DNA from: Laspinema palackyanum D2a
GTDB lineage: Bacteria; Cyanobacteriota; Cyanobacteriia; Cyanobacteriales; Laspinemataceae
Direction of reading: 5' to 3'
Length of the DNA: 64,000 nt
NCBI GenBank assembly: GCA_025370845.1
Contig: JAMXFF010000029.1
Location: forward strand, 29,130 to 93,129
In this document: piece after piece, positions 1-8,839 of the stretch
How positions within the stretch are numbered: the stretch's first letter is position 1
Layout: every line of letters begins with the position of its first letter
Position numbers and translations under genes: made by a program
Notes under the pieces: model-generated
Databases searched by the model: none
Seen by the model: the letters and a program-made list of their open reading frames with translations, nothing else
Told to the model about the DNA's origin: nothing

Positions 1-348
1 ATAAACGATGCGAATATCGCCGCCGGTTGCTTTAATACTTAGCAAGTCTTGAGCGGTGCCAGGAACGCGCAACATATCCCCAAAGGAACAGAAAATGACC
101 TCGGGATGGGAGGCAATGACGATCGCCTGATCAATTAGAGCAATGGGAGTAACACAGACGGGACAACCGGGACCGTGAATTAAAGTAATGTTGTCGGGTA
201 ACAGTTCATCAATGCCAAATTTGACGATCGCATGGGTTTGACCCCCACAAATTTCCATAATCGTCCAGGGACGAGTCGTAATACTAGCGATCGCCTTGGC
301 ACAATCTTGAGCCGTGGTAGCATCGCGATATTCATCTACAAATTTCAT
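1..348 (-). CDS. hypD: HypD, [NiFe] hydrogenase maturation protein (5' part only)
   Basis: HypD is the iron-sulfur scaffold that works with HypC and HypE to assemble the Fe(CN)2CO group of [NiFe] hydrogenases. The 116 visible residues start at ATG 348 and read off the left edge, so the gene is cut by the window, not broken. The family's N-terminal signature motifs are present: [10 protein letters not shown] around residues 31-40, [11 protein letters not shown] around 58-68 and [12 protein letters not shown] around 86-97. These contain the conserved cysteines used in cofactor assembly. Other hyp genes are expected to the left. Identity is confident; nothing can be said about the C-terminal iron-sulfur domain. 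Confidence 0.93.
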   Translation of the reverse strand, partial: MKFVDEYRDATTAQDCAKAIASITTRPWTIMEICGGQTHAIVKFGIDELLPDNITLIHGPGCPVCVTPIALIDQAIVIASHPEVIFCSFGDMLRVPGTAQDLLSIKATGGDIRIVY

Positions 349-350
349 AA

Positions 351-425
351 TTTGTCATGTGTTGTTTGTCATTTGTCATTTATCCTTTGTCCTTGGTTGA
401 TTGGGGAGATTGGGGAGATGTTCAA
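351..425. repeat. Low-complexity TTTGTC and GGGGAGATT tracts
   Basis: Directly upstream of hypD lies a run of TTTGTCATTTGTCATT-like units (about 353-390) followed by repeated GATTGGGGA units (about 403-420). The first type recurs in opposite orientation at about 19138-19178. The G-rich type recurs as C-rich or G-rich tracts beside several hairpin repeats in this window. Confidence 0.6.
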
Positions 426-893
426 CCACCCGACTGAAGTCGTGATCTTTCCCTGTTCGTAGTAACGACTTCAGTCGTTACCGCGTTACTTGGCGGATGC
501 CAAGTAACGCCCATGTCAGGCGATCGCTCCAGGCCCCAAGCAGACAGGCTGTAGACCCTCCGATTGCTCGTGTTATGGCCAATTCCATAACACGAGAGCA
601 ACGACTGAAGTCGTTACTACAAACAAGAACGACAGCTTACGCAGGAGTCACCAGAACCACCCAACTGAAGTCGTGATCTTCCCCTGTTCGTAGTAACGAC
701 TTCAGTCGTTACCGCGTTACTTGGCGGATGCCAAGTAACGCCCATGTCAGGCGATCACTCCAGGCCCCAAGCATACAGGCTGTAGACCCTCCGATTGCTC
801 GTGTTATGGCATTCGCCATAACACGAGCGCAACGACTGAAGTCGTTACTACGAACAGGGAAGAGAGCTTACGCAGGAGTCACCAGGACCACTC
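426..893. repeat. Two tandem copies (231-bp period) of a composite hairpin repeat
   Basis: Two near-identical units follow each other. Each holds a 170-bp element (455-624 and 686-855) bounded by inverted GTAGTAACGACTTCAGTCGT arms. Inside each are two further hairpins: GCGTTACTTGGC/GCCAAGTAACGC near the left arm and CTCGTGTTATGG/CCATAACACGAG near the right arm. The flanks (CTGAAGTCGTGATCTT on the left, GCTTACGCAGGAGTCACCAG on the right) are duplicated too, so a larger segment was copied and not only the element. Open frames here are by-products of the repeat and are not called as genes. Confidence 0.85.
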
Positions 894-935
894 TAATCTC
901 CCCCATCCTCTCTATCTTCCCCCCTTCCCTACTGT

Positions 936-2153
936 CTAACTTACAGCAGTCGGAGTCGCAGGAACGTTGCTACCGTTGTACTCTACGGAATGTGAGGCAT
1001 CTCCCACATAAATCCCGAGTGCGCGGGCGGTTTGTACCATGAATCCATTGGGATCAACCGGGGAGGCACAGCGTTTTTCTTGGTGGCACTGTCGGACGAG
1101 TTGAATCACTAAGTCTAAGGGTTTGCTTTCGACTTTCCCGCCTTCCCAGACCACTAAGCGGTTATAATGTCCATGTTCGATTAACTCAACAGCTTTGATA
1201 CCAAAGGCGGTGGCTAAGATGCGATCGAAGGAGGATGGGGTACCGCTGCGCTGTAAGTGACCCAGAACCGTTACGCGGGTGTCGATTTCGTCTAACCCGC
1301 AAAATTCCGGGCGATCGAGGGAACAAAGTTTCTGGCTGTAGAGTTTAATTTGTTGTGCCAGATAGTCGCCAATATTGCGATGCTGTCGGCGATCTTCATG
1401 TTTGACTCCTTCAGCAACAACGACTAGGGCAAATTTGCGCTTATCCTGACGCAGGGAGGCAATTTTATCGCAGATTTGGGCGATCGCCTTTTCATCCAGC
1501 ACCGGAGTCAGTTCCGGAATTAAAATCACATCCGCACCCCCGGCAATTCCCGCGTGGAGTGCCAAATGTCCCGCATCCCGTCCCATCACTTCCGCTACCA
1601 TCACTCGTTCATGACTCGCCGCAGTAAAGGTGAGGTTGTACAGCGCTTCGGTAACCGTATCCACAGCAGTCTGGAATCCGACTGAACGTTCCGTAAAGGG
1701 GACATCGTTATCGATAGTTTTGGGAACCCCGATCATATTCCAATTGCCTTTGACCGCCAAATCATAGATAATGTCCAAGCTACCATCGCCCCCGATCGCC
1801 ACCAAGCCATCGAGTTCTAAGCGTTTATACCCTTCTAAAATCTGTTGTGCAACTTCCGGTTTTTCGGTATTCCCCTTACTCAGACTCCCGAGAACACTGC
1901 CACTGAGAAATTGCAGCACGTCAAGACCCTGTAACAATCCAGGGATATCATACCCATGCTCATTCAATTTCATGTCCTCCGGTTGGCGAGTTCCGGTGGC
2001 AACATCGATGAATCCGTCGGTGCCGTAGGGAATGCCATAGACTTCCCATCCCTTGCGGGAGGAGCATTTAACCACCGCTCTAATTACAGCGTTCAGTCCG
2101 GGACAGTCTCCGCCACTGGTCAGAATACCAATTCTTTTTTTTGGGTGTGTCAT
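936..2153 (-). CDS. pfkA: 6-phosphofructokinase
   Basis: Phosphorylates fructose 6-phosphate to fructose 1,6-bisphosphate in glycolysis. The 405-residue protein has the PFK fold signatures: [17 protein letters not shown] at residues 9-25 (nucleotide loop), AIGGDGS (phosphoryl donor site), PKTIDNDVP with the catalytic aspartate, and [12 protein letters not shown] for sugar phosphate binding. The two donor-specificity positions (E. coli 104 and 124) read Gly and Lys (GGDGS plus PKTIDND). By family knowledge this is the ATP-using branch of the mixed-substrate PFK group, not the E. coli Gly/Gly type; a PPi enzyme would have Asp at 104. The start ATG is at 2151-2153; an AGGAG lies about 25 bases upstream, too far to be a normal ribosome site. 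Monocistronic. Confidence 0.95.
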   Translation of the reverse strand: MTHPKKRIGILTSGGDCPGLNAVIRAVVKCSSRKGWEVYGIPYGTDGFIDVATGTRQPEDMKLNEHGYDIPGLLQGLDVLQFLSGSVLGSLSKGNTEKPEVAQQILEGYKRLELDGLVAIGGDGSLDIIYDLAVKGNWNMIGVPKTIDNDVPFTERSVGFQTAVDTVTEALYNLTFTAASHERVMVAEVMGRDAGHLALHAGIAGGADVILIPELTPVLDEKAIAQICDKIASLRQDKRKFALVVVAEGVKHEDRRQHRNIGDYLAQQIKLYSQKLCSLDRPEFCGLDEIDTRVTVLGHLQRSGTPSSFDRILATAFGIKAVELIEHGHYNRLVVWEGGKVESKPLDLVIQLVRQCHQEKRCASPVDPNGFMVQTARALGIYVGDASHSVEYNGSNVPATPTAVS

Positions 2154-2563
2154 AGTGCGTTTACCTGTTCACTCTCCTAATTTATTCCGAACTCCCTGCA
2201 CTGAAAAAGTAACCGCGATCGCTTTTTTATTTTCACTTTATGTTTGCCCTTCAATTTTAGCAAATTGCCCTCGTTTCTTGAGTGAGCTATTACGGGGATT
2301 TGAGGCAGAACCTAGCGTGCGGGCTTTGAGTAAAGCAAGGATCTCTCTTGAGCGAAAAAAGTTGGATCATGGGGAAGACGCTTGCACTGCACAATCTTTC
2401 ACCACTTATTTTGATGAGTGCGCCATTGAGGTTGATTCCTTGAACCATCTAGTCCAGGCTGCTTTCCCCCAATATTCCCATCTTTTATGTAATTTTTTCG
2501 CTCTCTTGTAAATTCTATAACAGTTTCTCCGATACCCGCTTAAATACAGATTTTTTTTATAAA

Positions 2564-2592
2564 TTTACGCCAGAGGAATTTTATGCTATAAT
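2564..2592 (+). promoter_or_regulatory. Candidate sigma70-type promoter
   Basis: TTTACG at 2564-2569 and a perfect TATAAT at 2587-2592 are separated by 17 bases. Transcription would start near 2600, about 420 bases before the next plus-strand gene. It would therefore give either a long leader or a separate small RNA. Confidence 0.4.
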
Positions 2593-2978
2593 TGAAGATC
2601 TAGTTGAAAAATGTTGAGAATTCTTGACGATTGTCAAGGCGAAAACACCCCAGGGCCTCACCATCACGGCAATTTATCCCTTTTCTTGTCTCTCCCTAAC
2701 TACCGCTCCACTCTCCAAGGCGCGGAAAACTCCCCGGGGCAGCAGCAACCCTAGCTGATTATATACTATCCCCAGATGTTCACCCAGGATTTACCCATTG
2801 CCTCTATCGGTTGTTAGCCCAATTCGCTTTACCCCGGAGATGATATTGGTTACCCATCCCTCACTTTTGGCGGAGTTTTCTGCCGAAAAATTAACAGAAT
2901 CCAGGACAATCCAGGACGCTCCAGGGGGTTTCCTCCCGAGGATAGCTCCTTTCCCCCCAATTTCAACTGTTCTGGTAC

Positions 2979-2984
2979 TATAAT
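2979..2984 (+). promoter_or_regulatory. -10 box of the nuclease-inhibitor gene
   Basis: A perfect TATAAT lies 34 bases before the ATG at 3018. No good -35 box is visible at the standard spacing, so the promoter may be activator-dependent or weak. Confidence 0.35.
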
Positions 2985-3017
2985 AAGTCGTTTTTCTCTA
3001 TTTATTCTCCCTGAGAC

Positions 3018-3452
3018 ATGAACCCTATCAATACTCCCCTTACTGAACAACTAGCGGAACTCACGAATCGATTATTTTGGCTGAGTGAGTCGGAGTTTCC
3101 CTTCCAGGTTATTACCTGGGATACGGATAGGGTAACCATTGAGCAACTGCTAAAACTCACTTATCACCCGCCCAACACCCCGGTTCAAACCCTCACGATT
3201 GATGAATTCTTCGCGCCTGCACTCTCAGGAATCGGCAGTTTTAGTTTTCTTTTAGATCAAACCCTCATCGGCAGATATCGAACCCTCTACAATTACCTCA
3301 CTTATTACTTGGACAATATCAAAGTGTATCAAGTTGGCACGCATCCCCTCTATGTTTATATCATGGGCCTCACTCGGGACGAAAATTTAGCGGGGATCGC
3401 AACCCAAGTCATCGAAACTATCCCCCAATCCTCCAGAATTCACCCCCAATAA
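3018..3452 (+). CDS. NuiA-family nuclease inhibitor
   Basis: A 144-residue protein resembling NuiA of Anabaena, the small protein that binds and blocks the secreted sugar-nonspecific nuclease NucA. Shared features are the LSESEFPFQV block at residues 22-31, a TIDEFF block in the middle, and the C-terminal VYQVG...NLAGIATQVIET segment, which lines up with NuiA's VYRLG...NLAGISTKVVET. Length is close to the 135 residues of NuiA. There is no signal peptide, consistent with a cytoplasmic guard against a nuclease made in the same cell. No NucA-like nuclease gene is seen in this window, so the partner is elsewhere or the protein has another role. Confidence 0.8.
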   Translation: MNPINTPLTEQLAELTNRLFWLSESEFPFQVITWDTDRVTIEQLLKLTYHPPNTPVQTLTIDEFFAPALSGIGSFSFLLDQTLIGRYRTLYNYLTYYLDNIKVYQVGTHPLYVYIMGLTRDENLAGIATQVIETIPQSSRIHPQ

Positions 3453-3550
3453 AGGGAGAAAGGGAGTTAATCTAAAAGATGCTTTTCAACTGGATAATTC
3501 TAGTGAACAAGATGCACGCACTCCTTTAGACAGCCAACAGATTACAACCT

Positions 3551-3630
3551 GACAACTCCCCCATCCTCCCCGATCTCCCCCATCCTCCCCATCCTCCCCA
3601 TCTCCCCCATCCTCCCCATCTCCCCCATCC
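3551..3630. repeat. C-rich CTCCCCCATCCTCCCCAT tandem tract
   Basis: About 80 bases built from alternating CTCCCCCAT and CCTCCCCAT units between two convergent genes. The same sequence type occurs at 6792-6838 and, as G-rich complement, at 403-420, 6457-6475 and 8408-8440. It usually lies next to the hairpin repeats; this copy is on its own. Confidence 0.7.
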
Positions 3631-3634
3631 CAAT

Positions 3635-3883
3635 CTATTCCGATCGCTCTTGCTGCAACAACTCCTCTTTAGAATCCCCCCAGTAAGCGCTATAGGTCCA
3701 GGTTTCCCGGTTACCGCTGGTTTCTAAAGACCAACGAAAGATCGCCGATTTCGGATTAACTCCGACTTCAATCAGCTTCGCACCCATATAGTATTCCATC
3801 TGGCGTTTTTTCAAGTCTTTAAATGCTGGGGGTTTTCGACTATCCCAGCTTTGAGACATTTGTGCTTTGGTCGGCCTTGCCAT
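3635..3883 (-). CDS. Small conserved hypothetical protein
   Basis: 82 residues, start ATG at 3881-3883, highly charged, beginning MARPTKAQMSQSW. No signal peptide, membrane segment or recognised domain. The basic first half (KDLKKRQ) and the WSLETSGNRETWTYSAYWG stretch look like a folded small protein and not random translation. It is convergent with the NuiA-type gene across the C-rich tract and has its own upstream region of about 130 bases shared with nothing else. Function unknown. Confidence 0.55.
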   Translation of the reverse strand: MARPTKAQMSQSWDSRKPPAFKDLKKRQMEYYMGAKLIEVGVNPKSAIFRWSLETSGNRETWTYSAYWGDSKEELLQQERSE

Positions 3884-4016
3884 TTTCCTTCTCCGATTCT
3901 CTTGTGGTACGGGTATCCTACCCTTAATTTAGAATACCAATCTTTCTATTCTTAGCACGACAACGGGACTGTTTTAAAGCTTACTGAGATTGGAATCACC
4001 CATGCAACCCCTAGTT

Positions 4017-4904
4017 TTATACAAATTCCCCCTTGGCAATAGCGATCGCCTTACCGCCAACGGATACAGAAATCTCTCCGTTCTCTTTATGCGCCTTCAA
4101 TAATAACAGCGACGGTCTCCCCATTTCATATCCCTGTTCCACTCGCAAATCAATCTCCCCCTCCCCAAAATATCCATACTCCACCAGATATCCCGCCAAG
4201 CAACCATTAGCACTCCCAGTTGCCGGGTCCTCGGGTACCCCTAAATAATCACCAAACATTCGGGCACTGAGATCATTTTCCGGTTTGTTCGTCTCGGGAC
4301 AAAACATAAAAATACATTTAGCCTCAGTTCGCTCAATTAATTTAAAATACTTATCTCGATTGACTTTGGCCTTTTTTAGTGCTGCATGAGTTTTCAACGG
4401 CACAATCAGAAAAGGAATCCCCGTCGAAACCTCTCGAATGGGAAACCGCAAATCCAGATCCCCAACTTCTAAATTTAAAACCTCTGCCACCCGTTCCCCT
4501 TCAATCGTCTGATGAAACGTCGGCGGTTTTTGCTGCATCCACAAAATATCCAGAGTCTCTTGTTGATAGTGCAAGGTCACCGGAATTTGCCCGATCGCCA
4601 GATTCAAATTAATCCGTTCTACCGGCTGTTGAATTATCTCTCGCTGAATAATAAAAGCAGTACCTAAAGTCGGATGACCGGCAAAAGGTACTTCTTGGGC
4701 CGGGGTAAAAATCCGAACATCATATCCCCCCGCTCGTTGGTCCGAGGACAGCACAAAAGTCGTCTCTGAATAATTCATTTCCTTAGCAATTTGTTGCATC
4801 TGCTCCCCAGTCAGGCCCTGGGTTCCAGTAAATACAGCCAACTGATTGCCCTGGTATTTTTCTTCTGCGAAAACATCAACAATGTAAAAATTAAGCTTGT
4901 CCAT
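4017..4904 (-). CDS. PhzF-family epimerase/isomerase-like protein
   Basis: 295 residues of the diaminopimelate-epimerase fold family represented by PhzF. The signature region NQLAVF (residues 20-25) and the conserved glutamate in NYSETTFVL (about residue 47), the proposed acid/base of PhzF, are present. So are the AGHPTLGTAF block (about 76-85) and the second-half EDPATGSANGCLAGYL motif. Family members isomerise small metabolites; no other phenazine genes are near, so a phenazine role is unlikely and the substrate is unknown. It is divergent from the RlpA-like gene, with about 120 bases between them if the later start of that gene is used. Confidence 0.85.
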   Translation of the reverse strand: MDKLNFYIVDVFAEEKYQGNQLAVFTGTQGLTGEQMQQIAKEMNYSETTFVLSSDQRAGGYDVRIFTPAQEVPFAGHPTLGTAFIIQREIIQQPVERINLNLAIGQIPVTLHYQQETLDILWMQQKPPTFHQTIEGERVAEVLNLEVGDLDLRFPIREVSTGIPFLIVPLKTHAALKKAKVNRDKYFKLIERTEAKCIFMFCPETNKPENDLSARMFGDYLGVPEDPATGSANGCLAGYLVEYGYFGEGEIDLRVEQGYEMGRPSLLLLKAHKENGEISVSVGGKAIAIAKGEFV

Positions 4905-5026
4905 TTTTGCCTTAGTTGCAGATTTCGTTACAGTTAGCTCTCACCGGGGATCGTAGTCCATTGCGGTCTCTATCTGAGTACCGAATCGATCCCCAGACCC
5001 ACTTGATCTCTGAGGGAGTTCGAGAT

Positions 5027-6451
5027 ATGGTGTTAGGAATTCGCTCAGATGATAAATTTGTTGACCCCTTAATAAAAACGCTTATGCCATTGATGGGACT
5101 GGTCTGGATGACCTGCTGTTTGAGCGGGTTGCTTGCATACAGCCCAGGATTAGGGAATGCCTCCATTGCCCTGAGAAATCCGCTGTCACTCGAAGTTTTA
5201 TCCGGTTTGAGTCATCGGTGGGACCTTCCTCACCGGCTTGTCCGAGGCGGTAATGCCTCGGGGAAAAAGCACCGCCCTCGGTTGAAATTAAAGGGGGCTT
5301 CCGGTGAGCGTCGGCTGTTTGCTCACTTGGCTCAAATCAGCGATCGCCCGGGAAAACACAGCCCAGGTGACTCCAGAAACAGGCAAATCTTCACAAAAGC
5401 GCTCAACTGGGACAATCGCCTTCAAAAGGGACAATGCGTTGTTAATCCACCTGTAATGAATTCTAGTCCCACTAAAGCTTTGGGGCAACAAAATTTTCTC
5501 TCAACCCCACCGGACTTGCCGGAGAAAGCTACTCTGATTAGCAGTGGCCCTTCCCAGAAGTCGAAAAAATCCACCCCGGGAATGGGACAACTTTTGTCTA
5601 ATTTCTTCCCTGAAAACTCTTTAGATGTAGAAACAAAACCCAGTCTGGACTCATCCGTTCAGGTGAAAGCGGTCTCCGTTGCCCCTGGTCCCTCTCGCCC
5701 CATGACCCGAGTCAACTGGTGGCAGTCTCGCCATCTCTTTGGATTGGGACAAACGGTTTCCTGGTTTGCGGAGAAAACCCCGAAACCGATTGTCTTCACA
5801 AACCCCTCAGAATTTCAAGTTTTGGTTCAGGGATACGAGGTTGCTCAATTACCCGATCGCATCCAAGCGGACTTGTTCGCTCACCGGATCCAAGAATGGC
5901 TACAGGAGGGCGATCGCGATCCGGCACAACTGACCCCCACCACAGTCAACGGCATTAGAGCCATCCAAGGGGGCGATCGTACCTTACTCCTGATGTCCGA
6001 GGATGTCGTCGAGTCTATCCCCCGTAACCAGGACCTGCTCACCGTGGAATGGACCAATAATCTCCGCAAAGCGTTAGGCGCTGAACCCTTACCCATCGCC
6101 GAAGCACAAGCGCAGATGTACGGGTTAGTCGAGACCCCACGAAAACTGCAGGGAACCGCCTCGTGGTACGGCCCTTATTTTCACGGTCGTCTCACCGCCA
6201 ACGGCGAAACATACAACCAAGAGGACATGACAGCAGCGCATCCCTCGTTACCCTTCGATACCTATCTCAAAGTCAAAAATATTCAAAATGGCAACATGAT
6301 CATCGTTCGGATTAACGATCGCGGACCCTATATTCCCCCCCGTAATTTAGACCTCTCCCTCGGTGCCGCCAGGGTTCTAGGCAGCGAAGAAACCGGCGTC
6401 ATCTCCTATGAAGCCACATTTATGAAACCCACCCCCTCGAAGGCAAAGTGA
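5027..6451 (+). CDS. RlpA-like protein with double-psi beta-barrel domain
   Basis: 474 residues from ATG 5027. The C-terminal 100 residues are an RlpA domain: GTASWYGPYFHGRLTANGE at about 375-393, TAAHPSLPFDTYLKV, then VRINDRGPYIPPRNLDLS. RlpA proteins bind or cleave denuded septal peptidoglycan. Near the N-terminus is a hydrophobic stretch (LMGLVWMTCCLSGLLAY) that fits a signal peptide; the middle is long, low in structure and rich in Ser, Pro and Lys. I prefer ATG 5027 because GAGGGAG lies about 10 bases upstream. An earlier in-frame ATG at 4916 has no ribosome site and would leave 11 bases to the divergent PhzF gene. Confidence 0.82.
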   Translation: MVLGIRSDDKFVDPLIKTLMPLMGLVWMTCCLSGLLAYSPGLGNASIALRNPLSLEVLSGLSHRWDLPHRLVRGGNASGKKHRPRLKLKGASGERRLFAHLAQISDRPGKHSPGDSRNRQIFTKALNWDNRLQKGQCVVNPPVMNSSPTKALGQQNFLSTPPDLPEKATLISSGPSQKSKKSTPGMGQLLSNFFPENSLDVETKPSLDSSVQVKAVSVAPGPSRPMTRVNWWQSRHLFGLGQTVSWFAEKTPKPIVFTNPSEFQVLVQGYEVAQLPDRIQADLFAHRIQEWLQEGDRDPAQLTPTTVNGIRAIQGGDRTLLLMSEDVVESIPRNQDLLTVEWTNNLRKALGAEPLPIAEAQAQMYGLVETPRKLQGTASWYGPYFHGRLTANGETYNQEDMTAAHPSLPFDTYLKVKNIQNGNMIIVRINDRGPYIPPRNLDLSLGAARVLGSEETGVISYEATFMKPTPSKAK

Positions 6452-6475
6452 GTTGTTAGGGGAGATAGGGGAGAT

Positions 6476-6791
6476 GTTCGTAGTAACGACTTCAGTCGTT
6501 ATCTTAGTTTGTAGTAACGACTTCAGTCGTTACCGCGTTACTTGGCGATCGCCAAGTAACGCACCCATCTGAGGATCCTCCAGTTCCGAAACGGGCGCTT
6601 AAGCCCTTTATCGGGGGGTCACGGCTTTAGGGAAGAAACGACTGAAGTCGTTACTACGAACAGGGGAGTACGACTGAAGTCGTTACTACAAACAGGGAAG
6701 AAACGACTGAAGTCGTTACTACGAACAGGGGAGTACGACTGAAGTCGTTACTACGAACAGGGAAGAAACGACTGAAGTCGTTACTACGAAC
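6476..6791. repeat. Cluster of hairpin repeats (two direct, five inverted copies)
   Basis: Two plus-oriented GTAGTAACGACTTCAGTCGT copies sit at the left, the second joined to GCGTTACTTGGCGATCGCCA. After a 90-base spacer come five inverted copies (AACGACTGAAGTCGTTACTA). The five alternate between two flanks, GGGAAGAA and GGGGAGT, giving an A-B-A-B-A pattern with a period of about 60 bases. This suggests tandem growth of a two-unit block. A C-rich tract (6792-6838) follows. Confidence 0.85.
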
Positions 6792-6843
6792 AGCCTTCCC
6801 CATCTTCCCTATCCTCCCCATCTTCCCAATCTCCCCTCAAGTT

Positions 6844-8391
6844 TTACCCTTCCGAAGACCCTCCCAAACAGCCGATCGCCTCTAGTAACCCTCGCGCTTT
6901 ATTCAGAGTCTCTTGATATTCACTTTCAGGGACCGAATCCGCCACCAGACCCGCACCGGCTTGGACAGAAACCGTATGTTTGCCATTGCCATTGCTGCGG
7001 ACCACCATTGTTCGGATGGCGATCGCACTATTCAACTGTCCCTCAAAATCGTAATACCCATACACCCCAGAATAAGGACCCCGGCGACAGCCTTCCAACT
7101 CATGAACAATCTGCATCGCCCGAATCTTCGGTGCACCACTGACAGTTCCAGCCGGGAAACAGGCTTTTAATAAATCCCATGCCGTTTTTTCCGGGTCCAA
7201 TTCCCCCCGGACATTACTGACAATATGCATCACATGGGAATAGCGCTCAATCACCATTAATTCATCCACCCGGACGCTTCCCTTAACACAAACTCGTCCC
7301 AGGTCATTGCGACCCAAATCCACTAACATGACGTGCTCAGCGACTTCCTTCGGGTCGTTGAGTAAATCTTCGGCTAAGGCGGCATCTTCTTGGGGGGTTT
7401 GTCCGCGCAGTCGGGTTCCGGCGATCGGGCGCACCGTGGCTAACCTGGACCCTTCTGGAGTCAGTTCCGCCTTGACCATCACTTCGGGACTGGACCCGAT
7501 AATTTGCCAGTCATCGAAATTAAAATAAGCCATATAAGGCGAGGGATTGATTAACCGCAGGGACCGATAGAGGGAAAATGGATCGCCCTCATATTCCGCT
7601 GAGAGGCGCTGAGAAATGACGACTTGAAAGATATCCCCCGCTTTGATGTAGTCTTTTGCCTTTAAAACGTTTTTGCAGTATGTTTCCGGGGAAGTATTGC
7701 TCGTATAGTGCAACTCTTTCCGTGGGGTGGAATCTGAGGGTCTGGAGGGTGGGGTCCATTCCAACAGGGTGTCTTTTTTTAACAGGGGTTCCTGGAGTTG
7801 CTGGACTAAACCCCGCACGCGATCGCAGGCTTGGTTGTATGCTGATTTCGGATCCAACGTTCGCAAATCTGCGTAGGCGATCGCCCAAATCTTCCGCTTC
7901 ACTTGGTCAAACACCAGCAAACTATCCGCCTGCATCCACAATCCATCGGGCACATCGGTTTCTGCTGGCGGATAGACTGGCACCCGGGGTTCCATCCACC
8001 GAATCAATTCATATCCCCAAAACCCAAATAAACCCCCCACTCCCGGTGGCAATTCGGGTAATTTCACAGGTTGAATCAACTTCAGACAGTTTTCCAATGC
8101 CTCAAACGGATCCCCCTCAAACAGATCCACCTGTCCTGTTCGATGTTTTTGAATGGTTTGGTTATCTTTGGCTTCCAAAATCCACAGAGGGTCACAGCCG
8201 AGAAAACTATACCGGGCCAAGTTTTCGCCCCCTTCAACCGATTCCAACAAAAAGCTATACGGTTGTCCTGCACAGACTTTGTACCACGCTGAGACAGGGG
8301 TATCCAGATCGGCCACCCATTCTTGGTAGACGGGGACAAAATTACCTTGTTTGGCGAGTTCAGTAAATTGAGAAAAATCTGGAAAAATCAT
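6844..8391 (-). CDS. trpE: Anthranilate synthase component I
   Basis: TrpE converts chorismate and ammonia to anthranilate, the first step of tryptophan synthesis, with the TrpG amidotransferase. The 515-residue protein has the N-terminal tryptophan-feedback motif LLESVEGGENLARYSFLG (about 48-65), PSPYMAYF, RPIAGTRLRG, the GRNDLGRV segment and the catalytic-domain GTVSGAPKIRAMQI. Length and order are normal and no amidotransferase is fused. psaD lies upstream on the same strand, as in Synechocystis (psaD then trpE), but here a 166-bp hairpin repeat sits between them. Possible co-transcription therefore has to pass through the repeat. Confidence 0.96.
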   Translation of the reverse strand: MIFPDFSQFTELAKQGNFVPVYQEWVADLDTPVSAWYKVCAGQPYSFLLESVEGGENLARYSFLGCDPLWILEAKDNQTIQKHRTGQVDLFEGDPFEALENCLKLIQPVKLPELPPGVGGLFGFWGYELIRWMEPRVPVYPPAETDVPDGLWMQADSLLVFDQVKRKIWAIAYADLRTLDPKSAYNQACDRVRGLVQQLQEPLLKKDTLLEWTPPSRPSDSTPRKELHYTSNTSPETYCKNVLKAKDYIKAGDIFQVVISQRLSAEYEGDPFSLYRSLRLINPSPYMAYFNFDDWQIIGSSPEVMVKAELTPEGSRLATVRPIAGTRLRGQTPQEDAALAEDLLNDPKEVAEHVMLVDLGRNDLGRVCVKGSVRVDELMVIERYSHVMHIVSNVRGELDPEKTAWDLLKACFPAGTVSGAPKIRAMQIVHELEGCRRGPYSGVYGYYDFEGQLNSAIAIRTMVVRSNGNGKHTVSVQAGAGLVADSVPESEYQETLNKARGLLEAIGCLGGSSEG

Positions 8392-8443
8392 AAAGTCTTG
8401 ATGTTGCCGGAGGATGGGGGAGGATAGGGGAGATGGGGTTCAT

Positions 8444-8609
8444 GTTCGTAGTAACGACTTCAGTCGTTACCGCCTGTCCTGGCGGACGCCATGACAGGCA
8501 CTCTTTTGGGCTTAAGCACCTGTTTGGGGACTGGATGCTTTGCCGACAAAGGGGCGTGACTTGGCATAAGCCAAGTCACGCGGTAACGACTGAAGTCGTT
8601 ACTACAAAC
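8444..8609. repeat. Composite hairpin repeat between psaD and trpE
   Basis: A 166-bp element of the same family as 455-624. Its outer arms are GTAGTAACGACTTCAGTCGT and the inverted match ending TACTACAAAC. Internal hairpins are CCTGTC..GACAGG on the left and GCGTGACTTGGC/GCCAAGTCACGC on the right. A G-rich GGGGAGGATAGGGGAGAT tract precedes it. Confidence 0.85.
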
Positions 8610-8839
8610 ATGAACTCCCCATCTGCTCTTTTTTATGTTCCCAAAACAATGGCTAACTGCTCATTGCCAAAAAACTTTGAGCAATTAGCAATTAGCCATT
8701 AGATGTCAGATTAAAAAACGTTACACAAACATTGCAGGCGATCGCAAGTCGGGTTTCCTCAAATGTTAGGGGACCCTGACTCGGAACTCACGGCACAAGG
8801 CTGGTTCTTCCTGTGCGATCGCCTAGAAATGCTTGGGAT

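Larger units (their letters stand above)
2154..3017. other. Long intergenic region between pfkA and nuiA-like gene
   Basis: 864 bases without a convincing gene. It contains two good -10 boxes on the plus strand, listed separately. The only open frames are short, lack ribosome sites and resemble no family I recognise. A non-coding RNA starting near 2600 is possible but unproven. Confidence 0.5.

Noticed and set aside
728..1042. Plus-strand open frame of 104 codons
   Set aside because: It runs through the second hairpin repeat into the antisense of pfkA; the translation is repeat-derived and has no ribosome site.
2053..2511. Plus-strand open frame of 152 codons over the pfkA start
   Set aside because: It begins inside pfkA on the other strand and continues into AT-rich non-coding sequence; no family resemblance.
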